The notes beneath the pieces were generated by a model. It had not been told where the DNA came from and ran no database searches. It saw only the letters and a program-made list of their open reading frames with translations. The position numbers and the translations under genes are program-made. From NCBI RefSeq assembly GCF_021134715.1, contig NC_060019.1, positions 682,001 through 746,000 on the forward strand: a stretch of 64,000 nt of DNA, read 5' to 3'. Source of the stretch: Daphnia pulex (lineage: Eukaryota; Arthropoda; Branchiopoda; Diplostraca; Daphniidae). Below, one piece after another: positions 14,063 through 24,572 of the stretch (the first letter of the stretch is position 1; each line of letters opens with the position of its first letter).

Positions 14063-15171
14063 CTATGCCGTTGTTACCGGGCGACTGCGTATTCTATAGC
14101 GTCTGTAGCTGAGGACGTCCGTAGGGGCGTCGGTAGGAGCGTCGGTTGGGGAATCCGTCGGGGCGTCTGTTGGGGCGTCTGTAGGGGCGTCGGTTGGGGC
14201 GTCCGTAGGAGCGTCTGTTGGGGCGTCTGTAGGGGCGTCGGTTGGGGAATCCGTCGGGGCGTCTGTTGGGGTGTCGGTAGGAGCGTCCGTAGGAGCGTCG
14301 GTAGGGGCGTCTGTTGAGGCTTCCGTGCTAGTCGTAGTCTTGATTGTAGTGGTTCCCGTGCTACCATTTGATTCGCATATAAATAGAATATAGGTGGAAG
14401 ATGGGTTGTTTACATTGAACCAAAATCCCCTTTCGAAGTTGTAATTCACGTAGGCAGAACTTCCAGGTTGGCTGTTATTTGGATACCCCGGGTACCAGTT
14501 GGTGTAAGTCATTGGCTCGTAGGGTTCCGTAGTGGCCCACTCCCACCTGTTATTACCTTCTTGTGAATATCTTCCAGAAGTCCAGTAATAGTCGTTATTC
14601 AGTTCTGTTTATTGCAAGGACGAACTTTAATCACTGGAAAATTCTATCTAGATAAGGGAAACAGAATTGAGCTGGCATTTTAGTTTTCACCTGGATTACT
14701 GACTCCTTTTATGTGATCGAAGATGATCTGGTCCTCTTGTTGAGTATCAAAACTGACAAGTGTCATGCCCTCTCCTCTGCAGTATGTATTTGCACTGTTC
14801 CAGTTAACTCGGTTCGGAAAAGTCTTTCCCCAGAAATGAACATTAGATATTATGCAGCCAATAGTAAAGTTGCCATTAGACTTACGGTATCGGTGGAGAA
14901 GCAGTAACATTTCCCTCCCAGTGTCCAACAGGGAATGGCAATACTGGGGCAATCGGCTTTTAATAAAAATAAAACGTTAATTTCCTTAGCTCAGCATAAG
15001 GAATTAGGAGTGATACTTTAGGCTTGTATCGGTGCATAGAACTCCCGTTTCCTAATTATTAATTTGGTTACCTTTTGTTTCAGCATTTCTCGTTCTGGGC
15101 ATTGGGCTGGCCCAGCAGACTGCAATGGTGATAACCACCAAGAATGACTTGAGAGAAAATAAAACGTTCAT
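14063..15171 (-). CDS. Secreted C-type lectin with Thr/Asp/Ala/Pro repeat tail (281 aa)
   Basis: Four exons with agreeing phases: 15171-15072, 14956-14886, 14823-14691, 14604-14063. The signal peptide is hydrophobic (SFLVVITIAVCWA). A single C-type lectin domain follows: CPSIAIPCWTLGGKCYCF at the front, then NWNSANTYCRGEGMTLVSF, then YYWTSGRY with WEWATTEP and NWYPGYP, ending at LFICES. The usual WND/EPN calcium and sugar residues are not clearly present; NNDYYW and NFERGFWF occupy that region, so sugar specificity is uncertain. The C-terminal ~80 residues are mostly the four-residue unit T-D-[A/S/T]-P repeated about 14 times, a likely O-glycosylated mucin-like stalk, with no membrane anchor. 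Arthropod C-type lectins commonly act in pathogen recognition or adhesion; a role here is inference. Confidence 0.85.
14112..14330 (-). repeat. 12-bp coding minisatellite of the lectin
   Basis: Variants of a 12-bp unit (on the plus strand GGGGCGTCTGTA, GGAGCGTCGGTA and similar) repeat in frame and encode the T-D-A-P tail. Higher-order blocks recur, as expected from unequal exchange, so copy number should vary between individuals. Confidence 0.85.
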
Positions 15172-15227
15172 TCTTGTGTGGAAGCAATTACAACAATGTA
15201 CTGCACTCGAAACTCTACTCGGGGTGG

Positions 15228-15235
15228 AATTTATA
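15228..15235 (-). promoter_or_regulatory. TATA box of the C-type lectin gene
   Basis: The minus strand reads TATAAATT 57-64 bp before the start codon at 15171, followed about 30 bp later by a possible initiator near GTGCAGTACA. Confidence 0.55.
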
Positions 15236-16295
15236 GAATGAAATTTGGGTTAGATATCTCCATCTCGCCAGTTTCATGGATGTTCAAGGTCTAATTTTTG
15301 CCTCCGACACTTTGTTTGCTATTGGATGACACCATGCAAAGATCTTACCCTCATAATCAGTAAAACAGCTGACGTTCATACCGTCCTATCATTAGTAAAT
15401 ATGGGAATTTACAACTAGCCTAAGAATTATTTACAACAATTCTTATCGTCGTTGTTCTTTATATGTTTTACATTTTATTTTGCCAGTTTTCTGAAGTTTG
15501 TTTTTAATATTTATTGAAAATTGAATGCAATTTGAGCAATAATTCAGTAACTAAGTTTTGTTTCATTATCTTGATTTTGATGTCCTTGTTTGATCGAAGT
15601 CAACAAAGTCCGAACGTCTTCCACCCTGATCAAAGAGGAGTCAGGAGTCAGCTGATGGCGAAACAGACGTATGTTATCATTTCATATTCCACATTCATAA
15701 GTTTTTGTTTTAAATAAGCTGGATAAAGACTCGTGACCAATCTCTCTGGTAGTGGATTAAAGGAATTCCCCTTTTTACAGTAGTCATGTCTTTTTTGACC
15801 AAGGACGCGCGTTTAAATTAGACTATAAAAAAGTTTGATGTCATTTTTCGATAACGGCGATTGCAATGGATTTATTTTTTGATGAAAGAAACGAATGCTT
15901 GGCTTGACAAGAGCTGCCGTTTTTATGGACATGTTGTTTGCGAGCTGATATTTTTAAAAGTTGACTAGGCACAAATTTGAATCCCGTATGGAAATTTTTT
16001 CGTTCCCAGTGACGTTGTTTACCGTCTGTTGAGATAAGAAAGCAATTTCCACCGAAACTTAGAACTAGCCATTAAACGAGATTGAATTGTCGTTCCTGTT
16101 CGATCATAACTGAAATTTTTCATAAACATGCAATCCCGTTGTCCGTTAAAAACACGAAAATTAAGTTTACGGTTCAAAAAGGTTAATAATGAAGAACACG
16201 TTGGTTATATTTTTAATCGACATTTTATTAATATGATAATGATATGATTTCGGCAAGAAAAAACAATTACTTGGCTGTAGCTGTCACGTCGCATG

Positions 16296-16814
16296 TCAGT
16301 CAACTTCCATCCGTTCTGCAATTGTTCCCTTATTCTTTCTTGCATATCTTCTTCTATGGTCCTTAACAGCGTCGTCGTAGAATGATTTGACAAGCAGTTG
16401 ACATGCGGGAATATCGGGGAATGTCCAGTCAACTTCCATTGCTTCTGCGTTTGACGAATTGCTTTTGGTTTCAATTACGGGACTTGTGGGCCAATAAATT
16501 GTTCTGCAGATTTTTCGCATTCTCGTATTCGGTTTCTTCCACGAAGCGACAACTGCGACACGGCGTGATTTGACTCGAGATGATAAGCGAATCTTTTTGC
16601 TGGGTCTTTTTGCGGTTGTTTTTGCAGTAATTATCCAAGTAGCATTACGTTTTCTTTTCAACGAACGTCTGCCATTTTGACCATCGTCGTTGTCCACTTC
16701 CATTTTCTCATCGTCGTCCGAGTCATGGTCGACTTCCATGTCATCTGCACTAGGAGTTGTTCTTTGAGTTGCAACGGCGAGTTGTTTCATAATGTTTTGG
16801 TAAAAGAACACCAT
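16296..16814 (-). CDS. MEVD-repeat basic nuclear-like protein, left-arm copy (172 aa)
   Basis: Single exon from ATG at 16814 to the stop at 16296; the protein is identical to the copy at 27736-28254. Unrecognised family. It contains four MEVD tetrapeptides: two in an acidic N-terminal region (around 26-41, with DSDDDEK between), one near the middle (AEAMEVDW) and one as the last four residues. Between them is a strongly basic stretch with nuclear-localisation-like motifs (RRSLKRKR, KRPSKKIR, KSRRVAVV). There is no signal peptide or membrane segment. Acidic and basic blocks together suggest a nucleic-acid or chromatin-associated protein, but no catalytic domain is visible. A TATA-like box (TATTTAAA) precedes it. 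The single-copy gene at 30175 shares size class, TATA promoter, basic composition and one MEVD. Confidence 0.7.
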   Translation of the reverse strand: MVFFYQNIMKQLAVATQRTTPSADDMEVDHDSDDDEKMEVDNDDGQNGRRSLKRKRNATWIITAKTTAKRPSKKIRLSSRVKSRRVAVVASWKKPNTRMRKICRTIYWPTSPVIETKSNSSNAEAMEVDWTFPDIPACQLLVKSFYDDAVKDHRRRYARKNKGTIAERMEVD

Positions 16815-16898
16815 TGTCTATCGTTTAAGGTGGTCAGAAGTACTTGATAAATCTAGGTGAATCTCCACTGCATACTTAGATGTTGGAGATGCAGATGC

Positions 16899-16906
16899 TT
16901 TAAATA
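16899..16906 (-). promoter_or_regulatory. TATA-like box of the left MEVD gene
   Basis: TATTTAAA on the minus strand about 85-92 bp upstream of the ATG at 16814; the mirror copy is at 27644-27651. Confidence 0.5.
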
Positions 16907-17760
16907 GGATCGTGCTGTGGGATGCGCGTTCGCACAGAAAATTTCATACCATTTTCTCATTTTTTAAGTATTTCTTTCTTTTAAACAATTGGAATTAGGA
17001 AATAATTGAAGCTTTAATTTTTCCACATGAATTTCAATCACATTTTTGTAGAAATTTAGTTGGAAAATTTTATTACAGGGTTAAAGCGATTCGAGCGTAA
17101 TAAAGCTTCGTTCACACTCAGCCGTTTTTCTTGAACGAAGCTTAACTGGTCAGTCACAGTCAGTATTTTTTTTTTAAACGTCCACAGGTGACGATTTCGG
17201 CCATCAGGAGGCACAGTTTTGGTCTGGTTTTGTGGTTGAGCGCAGCTTGACAAAATTAAATAAATTATGATGTTTTACTTTAATTACTGTAGCTGACTTT
17301 TTTAATTTTTTTCTTTTTTAAAAAGTCATCGCTTCCAGGTTTGTTCAATGGTGTTTAAGTTTGGTGTTGCCGCAGGAGTGCAGAACAGTTTGCAGTCTAT
17401 TTGCTGGTGTTAAATGTGCTTGAATTAAATCAAATTTTTCCTGTCTGTCTTGTCTTATTAGGGAAACCGCTGCCGTTATCAACACATCTGTCACGAAAAA
17501 TACAACGCTAAAATATTCGAGTACTCGCACCAAGGAACGCTAAAATTCCTCTGCTTGTGTGATGAGTCTGATCTGAATGTTACATCCATGGCATTCTTTT
17601 TCAGCCTATTGTCTTTCACGTTTCGTTGCAGTTTTACGGGATTTTTAAGCTTTTTGAAACTATAGATTTCAGAATAAATATTGGAAATCTTCTCTTAATT
17701 GTTATCGTAGTTATTTTCTTAGCAATATGATGTAAAGGTGTAACTCATGTAATAAAAAGG

Positions 17761-17830
17761 TACCCAAGTCTCCCACCAGATGTTGTCGATTAATTTACCC
17801 AAGTCTCCCACCAGATGCTGTTGAATAATT
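17761..17830. repeat. Two tandem 35-bp units in the left arm
   Basis: A unit starting TACCCAAGTCTCCCACCAGA occurs at 17761 and again at 17796. The mirror copy lies at 26720-26789. Confidence 0.8.
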
Positions 17831-18341
17831 CAACAACATCAACAATGGCCGCTTCCATTCACGTTGAATGTTATTGGTGTGTCTTGAAAAGGTTATTTAT
17901 TTATCTTCATTTATTTCCATTGTGAAAAACTACGTGTAAAGTGCTTTAGCTCATTTAAAAGGTAAACATTTATAGTCTTAAATGGTGTACATCCATTAAT
18001 ATTATGGTTTTATGTAAAGGATTCAGACCATCAGTTCATTATCGTCTGGTGTACAATTCATATCTTATAGTAAATTGTCCAAACGCCGTTTGATTCTGAA
18101 CACGTAGGTTTAATTTATATCCTATGGTTTTAAGTAGTATTCTTATCTCCTTTCTGTTTAATCATCATCATTATTTGTTATGATTTAGATTTCCGTGAAC
18201 AGATCACATTCTTTAGGAATGGATATTGTGCGAGTGAAACTGGGAAGAAACATAAATTGTACTGCAACTCCTCCCTTAGTATGAAATGGATAAACAGGCC
18301 ACAGTTAACAACAACAACAAAGGAATAATTACTTCCCGGAT

Positions 18342-19977
18342 ATGGCGAGTCGGCCACAGGTGTCAATCTCCAACGCAGTTTCTTTATTGAAATTATGCCC
18401 AGGTACCCAACAATTGACTTATTTTCGTAGGTTAGGTCTAGTTGCGTTAAACTCTGTCTGTGTAATAGTTTCCAAAATCAGGCCCTTCTTAGTTCTTACG
18501 CGCAAACGAAGTTTTACTTGGACGTTTCTTTTTTCTAACGCTAGATGGCTTTTTGATAATTTGCAGCTGTCAAAACAGTCAGTTTCAGTTACTTTGCACA
18601 TCTCTTTAAACATTTATTGGCAGTTATTTTGTTGAAATATTTAGTGATAACTGACGATTACTATTCCAGCAACAAAGCTCACTTGTTAAATTTTCGATAA
18701 TTGCTTTTTTTTTCTACTTCCGGTTTTCTCATTTCTGTCAGTAGTTCAGTAAATATTCATCTGACGCACAAAAGAACCACATATTCGTGATCTTCGTCAA
18801 ATTTGTGGTAAAGTTCATGTTTTGTTTTTTACCTATGCGTACTTCGATTTTGACCAAATTTTGGATTTCGTTTAAATTACACCTTATCGACCCCAAATTT
18901 CACGTAGATCACGAATATTTAGTTTATTTTGATGACAGCTCAATGGTTAAGGCGCTATCGCTTACTTCCGGTATACTTCCGGGAAATTTGCATAAAACTA
19001 GCAAGTGAGCTTTGTTCTCTGTGCTAATCTCAAGATTGAATGCTAGGTTTTAGCAAACAAACATGCGATTTTCAAGTTTTGTGAGTATCTCAAGTCCAAT
19101 CCTTTAAATAATGAGTCTTTATGCGTGTCTAATAGATGGCGTTTTAATTGTTTGTGTCAGTTATGGGCTCATGGCGGTTTGCTGTCAAAAGTTAAGCTAA
19201 TATCTTTTCTTCGAAAATTAACAATGTATTTACTGGTAAATTCGAGTGATTTCATCTGTAAATTGTCGGTGATGTGTTCTATTCCGTTTATATGTTGTAT
19301 AAACTTAATGTATCTCATCAACTTACAGGAGAAAACGTGTTGAAAGAGTCGTGCAGCTCACTGCTGTCGTTCAACCATTTATTTGTTCAAAATCATTGCA
19401 TTCTACTGAATTTGCCATCAAAATGGAACAGGTTACAATCATTACTAGCTTTATTAATACAGTATTGCTGAAACATATATTCTTCTCATCTTTTATTAGG
19501 ATTCATCATAATTGTCTGCTGTTTGTATTGGACTTGCTAGATCGCCAATCCCAGCCATGCCGATTTTTAGTGTACACTACTAACTTTTTAATTATTTCTA
19601 GATCATAGACGTCAAGCACATTGATAACACAAACTATAAACAAGGTGACTTATTGTTATTTTATTTACAGGTTCTTCATTACAGGTTTCTAACACATTGG
19701 CATGACAGATTTGACGAGAAGTCATATTTTGAAGAAAAAGGACAAGGACCAAACAGTCAACAAGGTTCCTTGTTTGCTAACCCGTTGGCTGCTACCCTTC
19801 AATCTCCCTGTTTACTTCCTTACACAGGTCCTATTGATTTGAGGTATTACTTTCTGTCGCTACAACCTCATTTGAATTTTATTGTCATCAAAATAAATGT
19901 TCATTCTGCTTTTACAGGGTAACTCTTTCGCTGCTGATCACATCAAGTCCTCAACTGTTATATACTGACGAGAGAAT
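18342..19977 (+). other. Unidentified possible spliced locus in the left arm
   Basis: Several exon-like segments with good splice borders lie in one orientation: ATG at 18342 (MASRPQVSISNAVSLL), a segment after TTACAG at 19330 reading RKRVERVVQLTAVVQPF, a short segment after TTTCTAG at 19603 reading IIDVKHIDNTNYKQ, one around 19690-19765 reading HDRFDEKSYFEEKGQG, and a last one after TTTACAG at 19919. I could not join them all into one open frame, and no family is recognised. Related copies of the middle exons occur in the spacer at 22622-23493. The MITE at 18671-19016 lies inside. The mirror copy is at 24573-26208 on the minus strand. Confidence 0.3.
18671..19016. mobile_element. Foldback-type MITE, left-arm copy (346 bp)
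   Basis: It is bounded by perfect 15-bp terminal inverted repeats, AACAAAGCTCACTTG at the left and CAAGTGAGCTTTGTT at the right. Further inside, a second inverted match (ATTCGTGATCTTCGTCAAAT against its near complement around 18895-18920) extends the hairpin. No transposase is encoded. No clear target-site duplication was found. The mirror copy is at 25534-25879, so it was present before the arms were duplicated or last homogenised. Confidence 0.75.
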
Positions 19978-20599
19978 GCTGCAATTCAAGACTGATGGAT
20001 TGTGTAGTTGTTAGATAAATGACAAGTGCATATCTGGGCTCCCTTCTTTTCTGTGGCCCCGTTTCCCTTACTAACCACTAACCAACGCCCGCCGGTGGTC
20101 ATTCACCCGCTGTGAAACCAGGAGGAGGGGAGGGCTCTGGTCGAACGGGGACTTGGAAGGCGCGTGATCCGATGAAAACTTTTGGAGGGTCATGAGTCTA
20201 ACCCGGAAGCCTAGTATGACTACATCTTCCCGGAAAAACTTGCCTCGTACTTCTCTCTTCTTCTCGGTCCAGATAAATATCTCTGGGGGCCGTAGACATT
20301 TCCTATAACAGCATGTGCGAGTTAAAACAATGCATCCACTACCCAATGAAACAAATAGCCATGGTTTATTTTTTGTGGAAATCTCCGTCAGTCAAGTTAC
20401 AAAGACGATGCAGATTTCCGTTAAATTAAACCATCGCTTTTTGTCTCATTGCCGCAGCGGTGGTGGCGGGTTGCGTTTAAACTCGTGCAGTAGTAAATTG
20501 CCTTGAACCGGACGCTCTGTTTATTGAAATTTTTGTACATTTAAAAAAAATAATAATAAAAAACAGTTTTATGTATTAAAAGTTTTATTTATTACAGAC

Positions 20600-20760
20600 A
20601 TTACAATGCTAGGGTTTAACATTGGTTTATTTGGATATGGTATAAATTTAGGGTTGGTAGGTGTGTGTTTGTGTGTGAAGAATTGGAAGGTATAAGTTTG
20701 TTGGGTTTGGGGATTAATTGGTAGGGATATGTTTGTAGGGTTAAAACTTAAAATTAACTG
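20600..20760 (+). repeat. G/T-rich, strand-asymmetric tract (left arm)
   Basis: About 160 bp with very little C on the plus strand and repeated TAGGGTT- and TTGGGTTTGGGG-like motifs, followed directly by a C/T-rich stretch. It resembles degenerate telomere-type or G-quadruplex-prone sequence. The mirror copy is at 23790-23950. Confidence 0.45.
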
Positions 20761-20875
20761 TTTTTATCCAAACTTGAAATATCCCCCTCTCCAACATCTT
20801 CCACTTTCCTTTCCCAATCCCGAAAACATGTTTATTACTTGCTAGACATAACTATCCCCATATTTTTTTTCCTTC

Positions 20876-21781
20876 TTAACATTTAACGGTAACACGACAA
20901 CAGCACGGCCAATTGAATTTGATGCAGAAAGATCCATCACCAGCATAGGCTGCAACAAAGTACCACAGCGGACAGCAACTACGCGAACATACACGATAAA
21001 CCTGTAACCGAAATTAAATGAATTAATCTTCAGCATCAGTTGAAATGCATTCTGAAAAAAGACAATTAATGATGCTCTATGTGGTTTTAGTTAAACCAAA
21101 TATTCTTAAAACAATATCTGATGGCTTTTGTTGAAACAAAAAAACTAAATGTGATTTAAGCTACAACAAAGAAGGATGATGATCCTGCTGATCCTGCTTT
21201 AAAAAAATCAATTACTATCTAGCAGTAAATTCCCGCGCGATAATAACAAAAATGACACAAGTATAGATAAACTATGGAACCTCTCAGTGACAGTAAGCAA
21301 GATTTTGAATCAGCCAGACAATTAGAAAGTTGATTGAAATAATTACTTCAGTTGTTCATGTTTCTTCATTTGACGAAATACACAACGAGTACAGGTAGCA
21401 AGAGGAACACCCTTTACCAGCTGGCTGCATCAAATCCATAAGTACATTGGGCAGCAACGACGAAGCTCAGACTTTACCAGGCTGTCTATCAAAAAAAAAA
21501 AAAAAAGAATCAATTACTATCAAGGACACAGCGTCTCAAATGACAAAAATACAAAAAAATGACAGAAGTAAAAGTTAACTACACAATCCTTTGGAATATA
21601 TGTTGCAAAGGATCCTACAGCTAGCAAGCTTTTCCAAGGTAGACAACTAAAGTTCTACAACAGGCAAGTTAAGACATAGTCAAAGTCTCACAGTTAGAAA
21701 GTTGAACATATTTACCTGATTTGTTCTGAAGTGTTTCTTACAAAACGTACAGCCGGTACGTACAGGAAAAAGAGACGACAT
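20876..21781 (-). CDS. Small Cys-rich protein straddling the arm/spacer border (63 aa)
   Basis: Two exons in phase 0: 21781-21716 lies in the spacer and 21001-20876 in the left arm. Exon 1 starts MSSLFPVRTGCTFCKKHF; exon 2 begins VYRVCSRSCCPLWYF and ends NWPCCCRVTVKC before TAA. Ten Cys occur in 63 residues, with a C-x2-C pair in exon 1, and there is no evident signal peptide. The spacing could bind zinc, but no family is recognised. The mirror copy of exon 2 in the right arm lacks exon 1. Another frame of exon 2 is also open, so the model is moderate. The start faces the mitochondrial S35-like exon at 22112, leaving a 330-bp shared upstream region that could act as a bidirectional promoter. 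Confidence 0.5.
21196..21720. repeat. Diverged tandem duplication around the Cys-rich gene
   Basis: The segment near 21196-21355 resembles 21505-21720: both start AATCAATTACTATC and later share TTAGAAAGTTGA. Between them (21377-21490) the minus strand holds an exon-1-like piece (ATCTRCVFRQMKKH) and an exon-2-like piece (RRCCPMYLW followed by a stop). This looks like a decayed extra copy of the 63-aa gene. Confidence 0.5.
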
Positions 21782-22111
21782 CTTGGCAAAATGTAGGCCA
21801 CATGATCACTAGAAATTAATTAGTAATTACCACACAAATAATATAACTAAATTCACACATAAATAATTAAGATTCAGACAGATCTAACAATCCAAAAAGG
21901 AAATAACATTTTTATGAAGAAAACTGTAAGGAAGGAAAATACGCCGTACGATAACGATACCGTTCAATCAACAACATCACAATCAGTGCTACAAAAAAAT
22001 GGCGGCGGTCATACGTAACGGAGACTTATTGTTCCACATCAGTAGTTGTAAATGTGAATCATAGATGGCGATGAAACTCGTCTTTTAGTCTGCTAAAAAG
22101 AGTGAAATAAA

Positions 22112-22612
22112 ATGTCTGCAATTGTCAACCTACGTGTTTTCCGTAATTTTCAGCAGTTTGTGTTTGTGTCAATTAGACCCATTTCTAATTATCCTACATC
22201 ATTTCGCCAAAAAAAAAGAAATTCAGAAATTCAGATGGTAACTTTCATATTTTCAAACTGGCGCTTAGTATCATTAGATTATTTACACGTGAATGGCATG
22301 TGCTGCAAGGCTGTAACCGGCTTTCTGTTGAAATTTATTAGGAGATGACGAATTCCGTTCGCTGGATCTGAGTCCCAACAAGCCGTTGAATATGAGATCA
22401 TACGGACGCAAAGTATACAAGAGAGCAGCAGTTCATCCTCCACATTCCAACAAAATGCCAACTGATGAAGATTGGCCCTCAATTTCGCCAGTTGCCAGAT
22501 CTTTCCATCCAGCTAGTTTCCCCCTGCCCTTGCATCAGGACTATGTTGTTCCGGGGGCAACACCACCCGGTAAATTTGCCAATGCAGAGTTGATGAAGAT
22601 CCCCAACTTCAA
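22112..22612 (+). pseudogene. mRpS35: 5' fragment of mitochondrial ribosomal protein S35
   Basis: Exon 2 (22343-22612) encodes the start of the conserved mS35 region: KMPTDEDWPSISPVA, SFPLPLHQDY and, at its end, ELMKIPNF, matching the family's DWPSVYP...PLPVRMGY...LLKIPNF order. The upstream exon (22112-22234) could supply a mitochondrial presequence (MSAIVNLRVFRNFQQFVF). Its A9 run leaves it in the wrong phase for exon 2; one more A would restore frame. After IPNF the similarity stops abruptly and the sequence passes into the palindrome-related repeat. The rest of the protein was not found in this window. It is probably a truncated copy, unless the true gene uses exons elsewhere. Confidence 0.7.
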
Positions 22613-22621
22613 GTTAGGTTA

Positions 22622-23493
22622 TGGCTGTCAAGCAGCCTACCGTCAACTATTTTGTTCAAAATCATTGTATTGTACTGAATGCACAATCGAAAAGATACAG
22701 GTAATAACCAACACTAGCTTTATCCATTTCATGTATTGCTGAAACATATATTCTTCTCGTCTTTTATTAGGAGTCATAATTATCTGCTGTTTGTATTGGA
22801 CTTGCTAGATCACCAATCCCGGCATAGACCAATCTCTCATTTCATCTTCTTGAGAGAAGATAGGATTAGTGATTGGTTGGTTTCATTTGTTATGTCACTG
22901 AACTTTTTCCATTGCAGTCTAATATGTATTTAAAGTATTGATCTCCACTTATGTCTATCTAATGTTCAAGAGATGCTTTTTAGTGTATACTGATAATTGT
23001 TTATTCTTTTAGATCATAGATGTCAAGCACTTTGATGACACAAATTATAAACAAGGTGACTTATTTTTCTTTTTTTATTTACAGGATTTATCATTGATAA
23101 CTCTTTTATTAGGATTCATCATTATATGTGCTTTGTATTGGACTTGCTAGATCACCAACCACAGCATGAACCAATCAATCATTCACTTCTTTAGAGAACC
23201 TTGGATAGCTGATCGGTGGTTTCATGTGTAAGTTCACTTGTCATGTCACTGGATTTTCTTTGTTGTAGTCTATTATGTATTTAAAGTATTGATCTGCACA
23301 TACGTCCATCTAATATTTAAGAGACGATTTCAAGTGTATACTGAAAACTGTTTTATAATTGTTCTTTTAAATTATAGACATCAAGCACATTGATGACACC
23401 AATGATAAACAGGTGACTTATTTTTATTTACAACTATAGCCAAATTACAGATTTCTAAATTGGCATGGCAAACTTTATGACAAGTCATATTCT
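22622..23493 (+). repeat. Decayed tandem copies of an arm segment in the spacer
   Basis: Segments at about 22622-23065 and 23066-23493 resemble the arm region 19340-19740: a piece with TTTTGTTCAAAATCATTG, one with CATATATTCTTCTC, one with GTTTGTATTGGACTTGCTAG, and short exon-like pieces reading IIDVKHFDDTNYKQ (near 23011) and a third diverged version near 23378. Several substitutions and indels separate them from the arms, so they predate the homogenised palindrome core. Confidence 0.7.
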
Positions 23494-23548
23494 TTCATAA
23501 TGCATTTCAATTGATGGTGAAGATTAATTCATTTAATTTCGGTTACAG

Positions 23549-23674
23549 GTTTATCGTGTATGTTCGCGTAGTTGCTGTCCGCTGTGGTACTTTGTTGCAG
23601 CCTATGCTGGTGATGGATCTTTCTGCATCAAATTCAATTGGCCGTGCTGTTGTCGTGTTACCGTTAAATGTTAA
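23549..23674 (+). pseudogene. Right-arm copy of exon 2 of the 63-aa Cys-rich gene
   Basis: Identical to 20876-21001, with its own acceptor (GGTTACAG) and stop, but the spacer on this side holds no exon-1 counterpart. It is probably not expressed as a full protein unless joined to another first exon. Confidence 0.6.
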
Positions 23675-24572
23675 GAAGGAAAAAAAATATGGGGATAGTT
23701 ATGTCTAGCAAGTAATAAACATGTTTTCGGGATTGGGAAAGGAAAGTGGAAGATGTTGGAGAGGGGGATATTTCAAGTTTGGATAAAAACAGTTAATTTT
23801 AAGTTTTAACCCTACAAACATATCCCTACCAATTAATCCCCAAACCCAACAAACTTATACCTTCCAATTCTTCACACACAAACACACACCTACCAACCCT
23901 AAATTTATACCATATCCAAATAAACCAATGTTAAACCCTAGCATTGTAATGTCTGTAATAAATAAAACTTTTAATACATAAAACTGTTTTTTATTATTAT
24001 TTTTTTTAAATGTACAAAAATTTCAATAAACAGAGCGTCCGGTTCAAGGCAATTTACTACTGCACGAGTTTAAACGCAACCCGCCACCACCGCTGCGGCA
24101 ATGAGACAAAAAGCGATGGTTTAATTTAACGGAAATCTGCATCGTCTTTGTAACTTGACTGACGGAGATTTCCACAAAAAATAAACCATGGCTATTTGTT
24201 TCATTGGGTAGTGGATGCATTGTTTTAACTCGCACATGCTGTTATAGGAAATGTCTACGGCCCCCAGAGATATGTATCTGGACCGAGAAGAAGAGAGAAG
24301 TACGAGGCAAGTTTTTCCGGGAAGATGTAGTCATACTAGGCTTCCGGGTTAGACTCATGACCCTCCAAAAGTTTTCATCGGATCACGCGCCTTCCAAGTC
24401 CCCGTTCGACCAGAGCCCTCCCCTCCTCCTGGTTTCACAGCGGGTGAATGACCACCGGCGGGCGTTGGTTAGTGGTTAGTAAGGGAAACGGGGCCACAGA
24501 AAAGAAGGGAGCCCAGATATGCACTTGTCATTTATCTAACAACTACACAATCCATCAGTCTTGAATTGCAGC

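Larger units (their letters stand above)
15530..21055. repeat. Left arm of a 13.5-kb palindrome
   Basis: The inverted complement lies at 23495-29045. From about 15835 to 21031 each position x matches 44550 minus x, with no indel in any stretch compared and only one substitution found (near 20275). The outer ~300 bp (15530-15835) still match but with many substitutions and indels. The inner ~25 bp are also diverged. The arm carries a 172-aa gene, a foldback MITE, an unidentified possible spliced locus and the last exon of a small Cys-rich gene. Confidence 0.95.

Noticed and set aside
17056-18635. Several 60-97-codon frames in the palindrome arms
   Set aside because: They lack motifs, many start with non-ATG codons, and their presence in both arms reflects copy identity, not coding.
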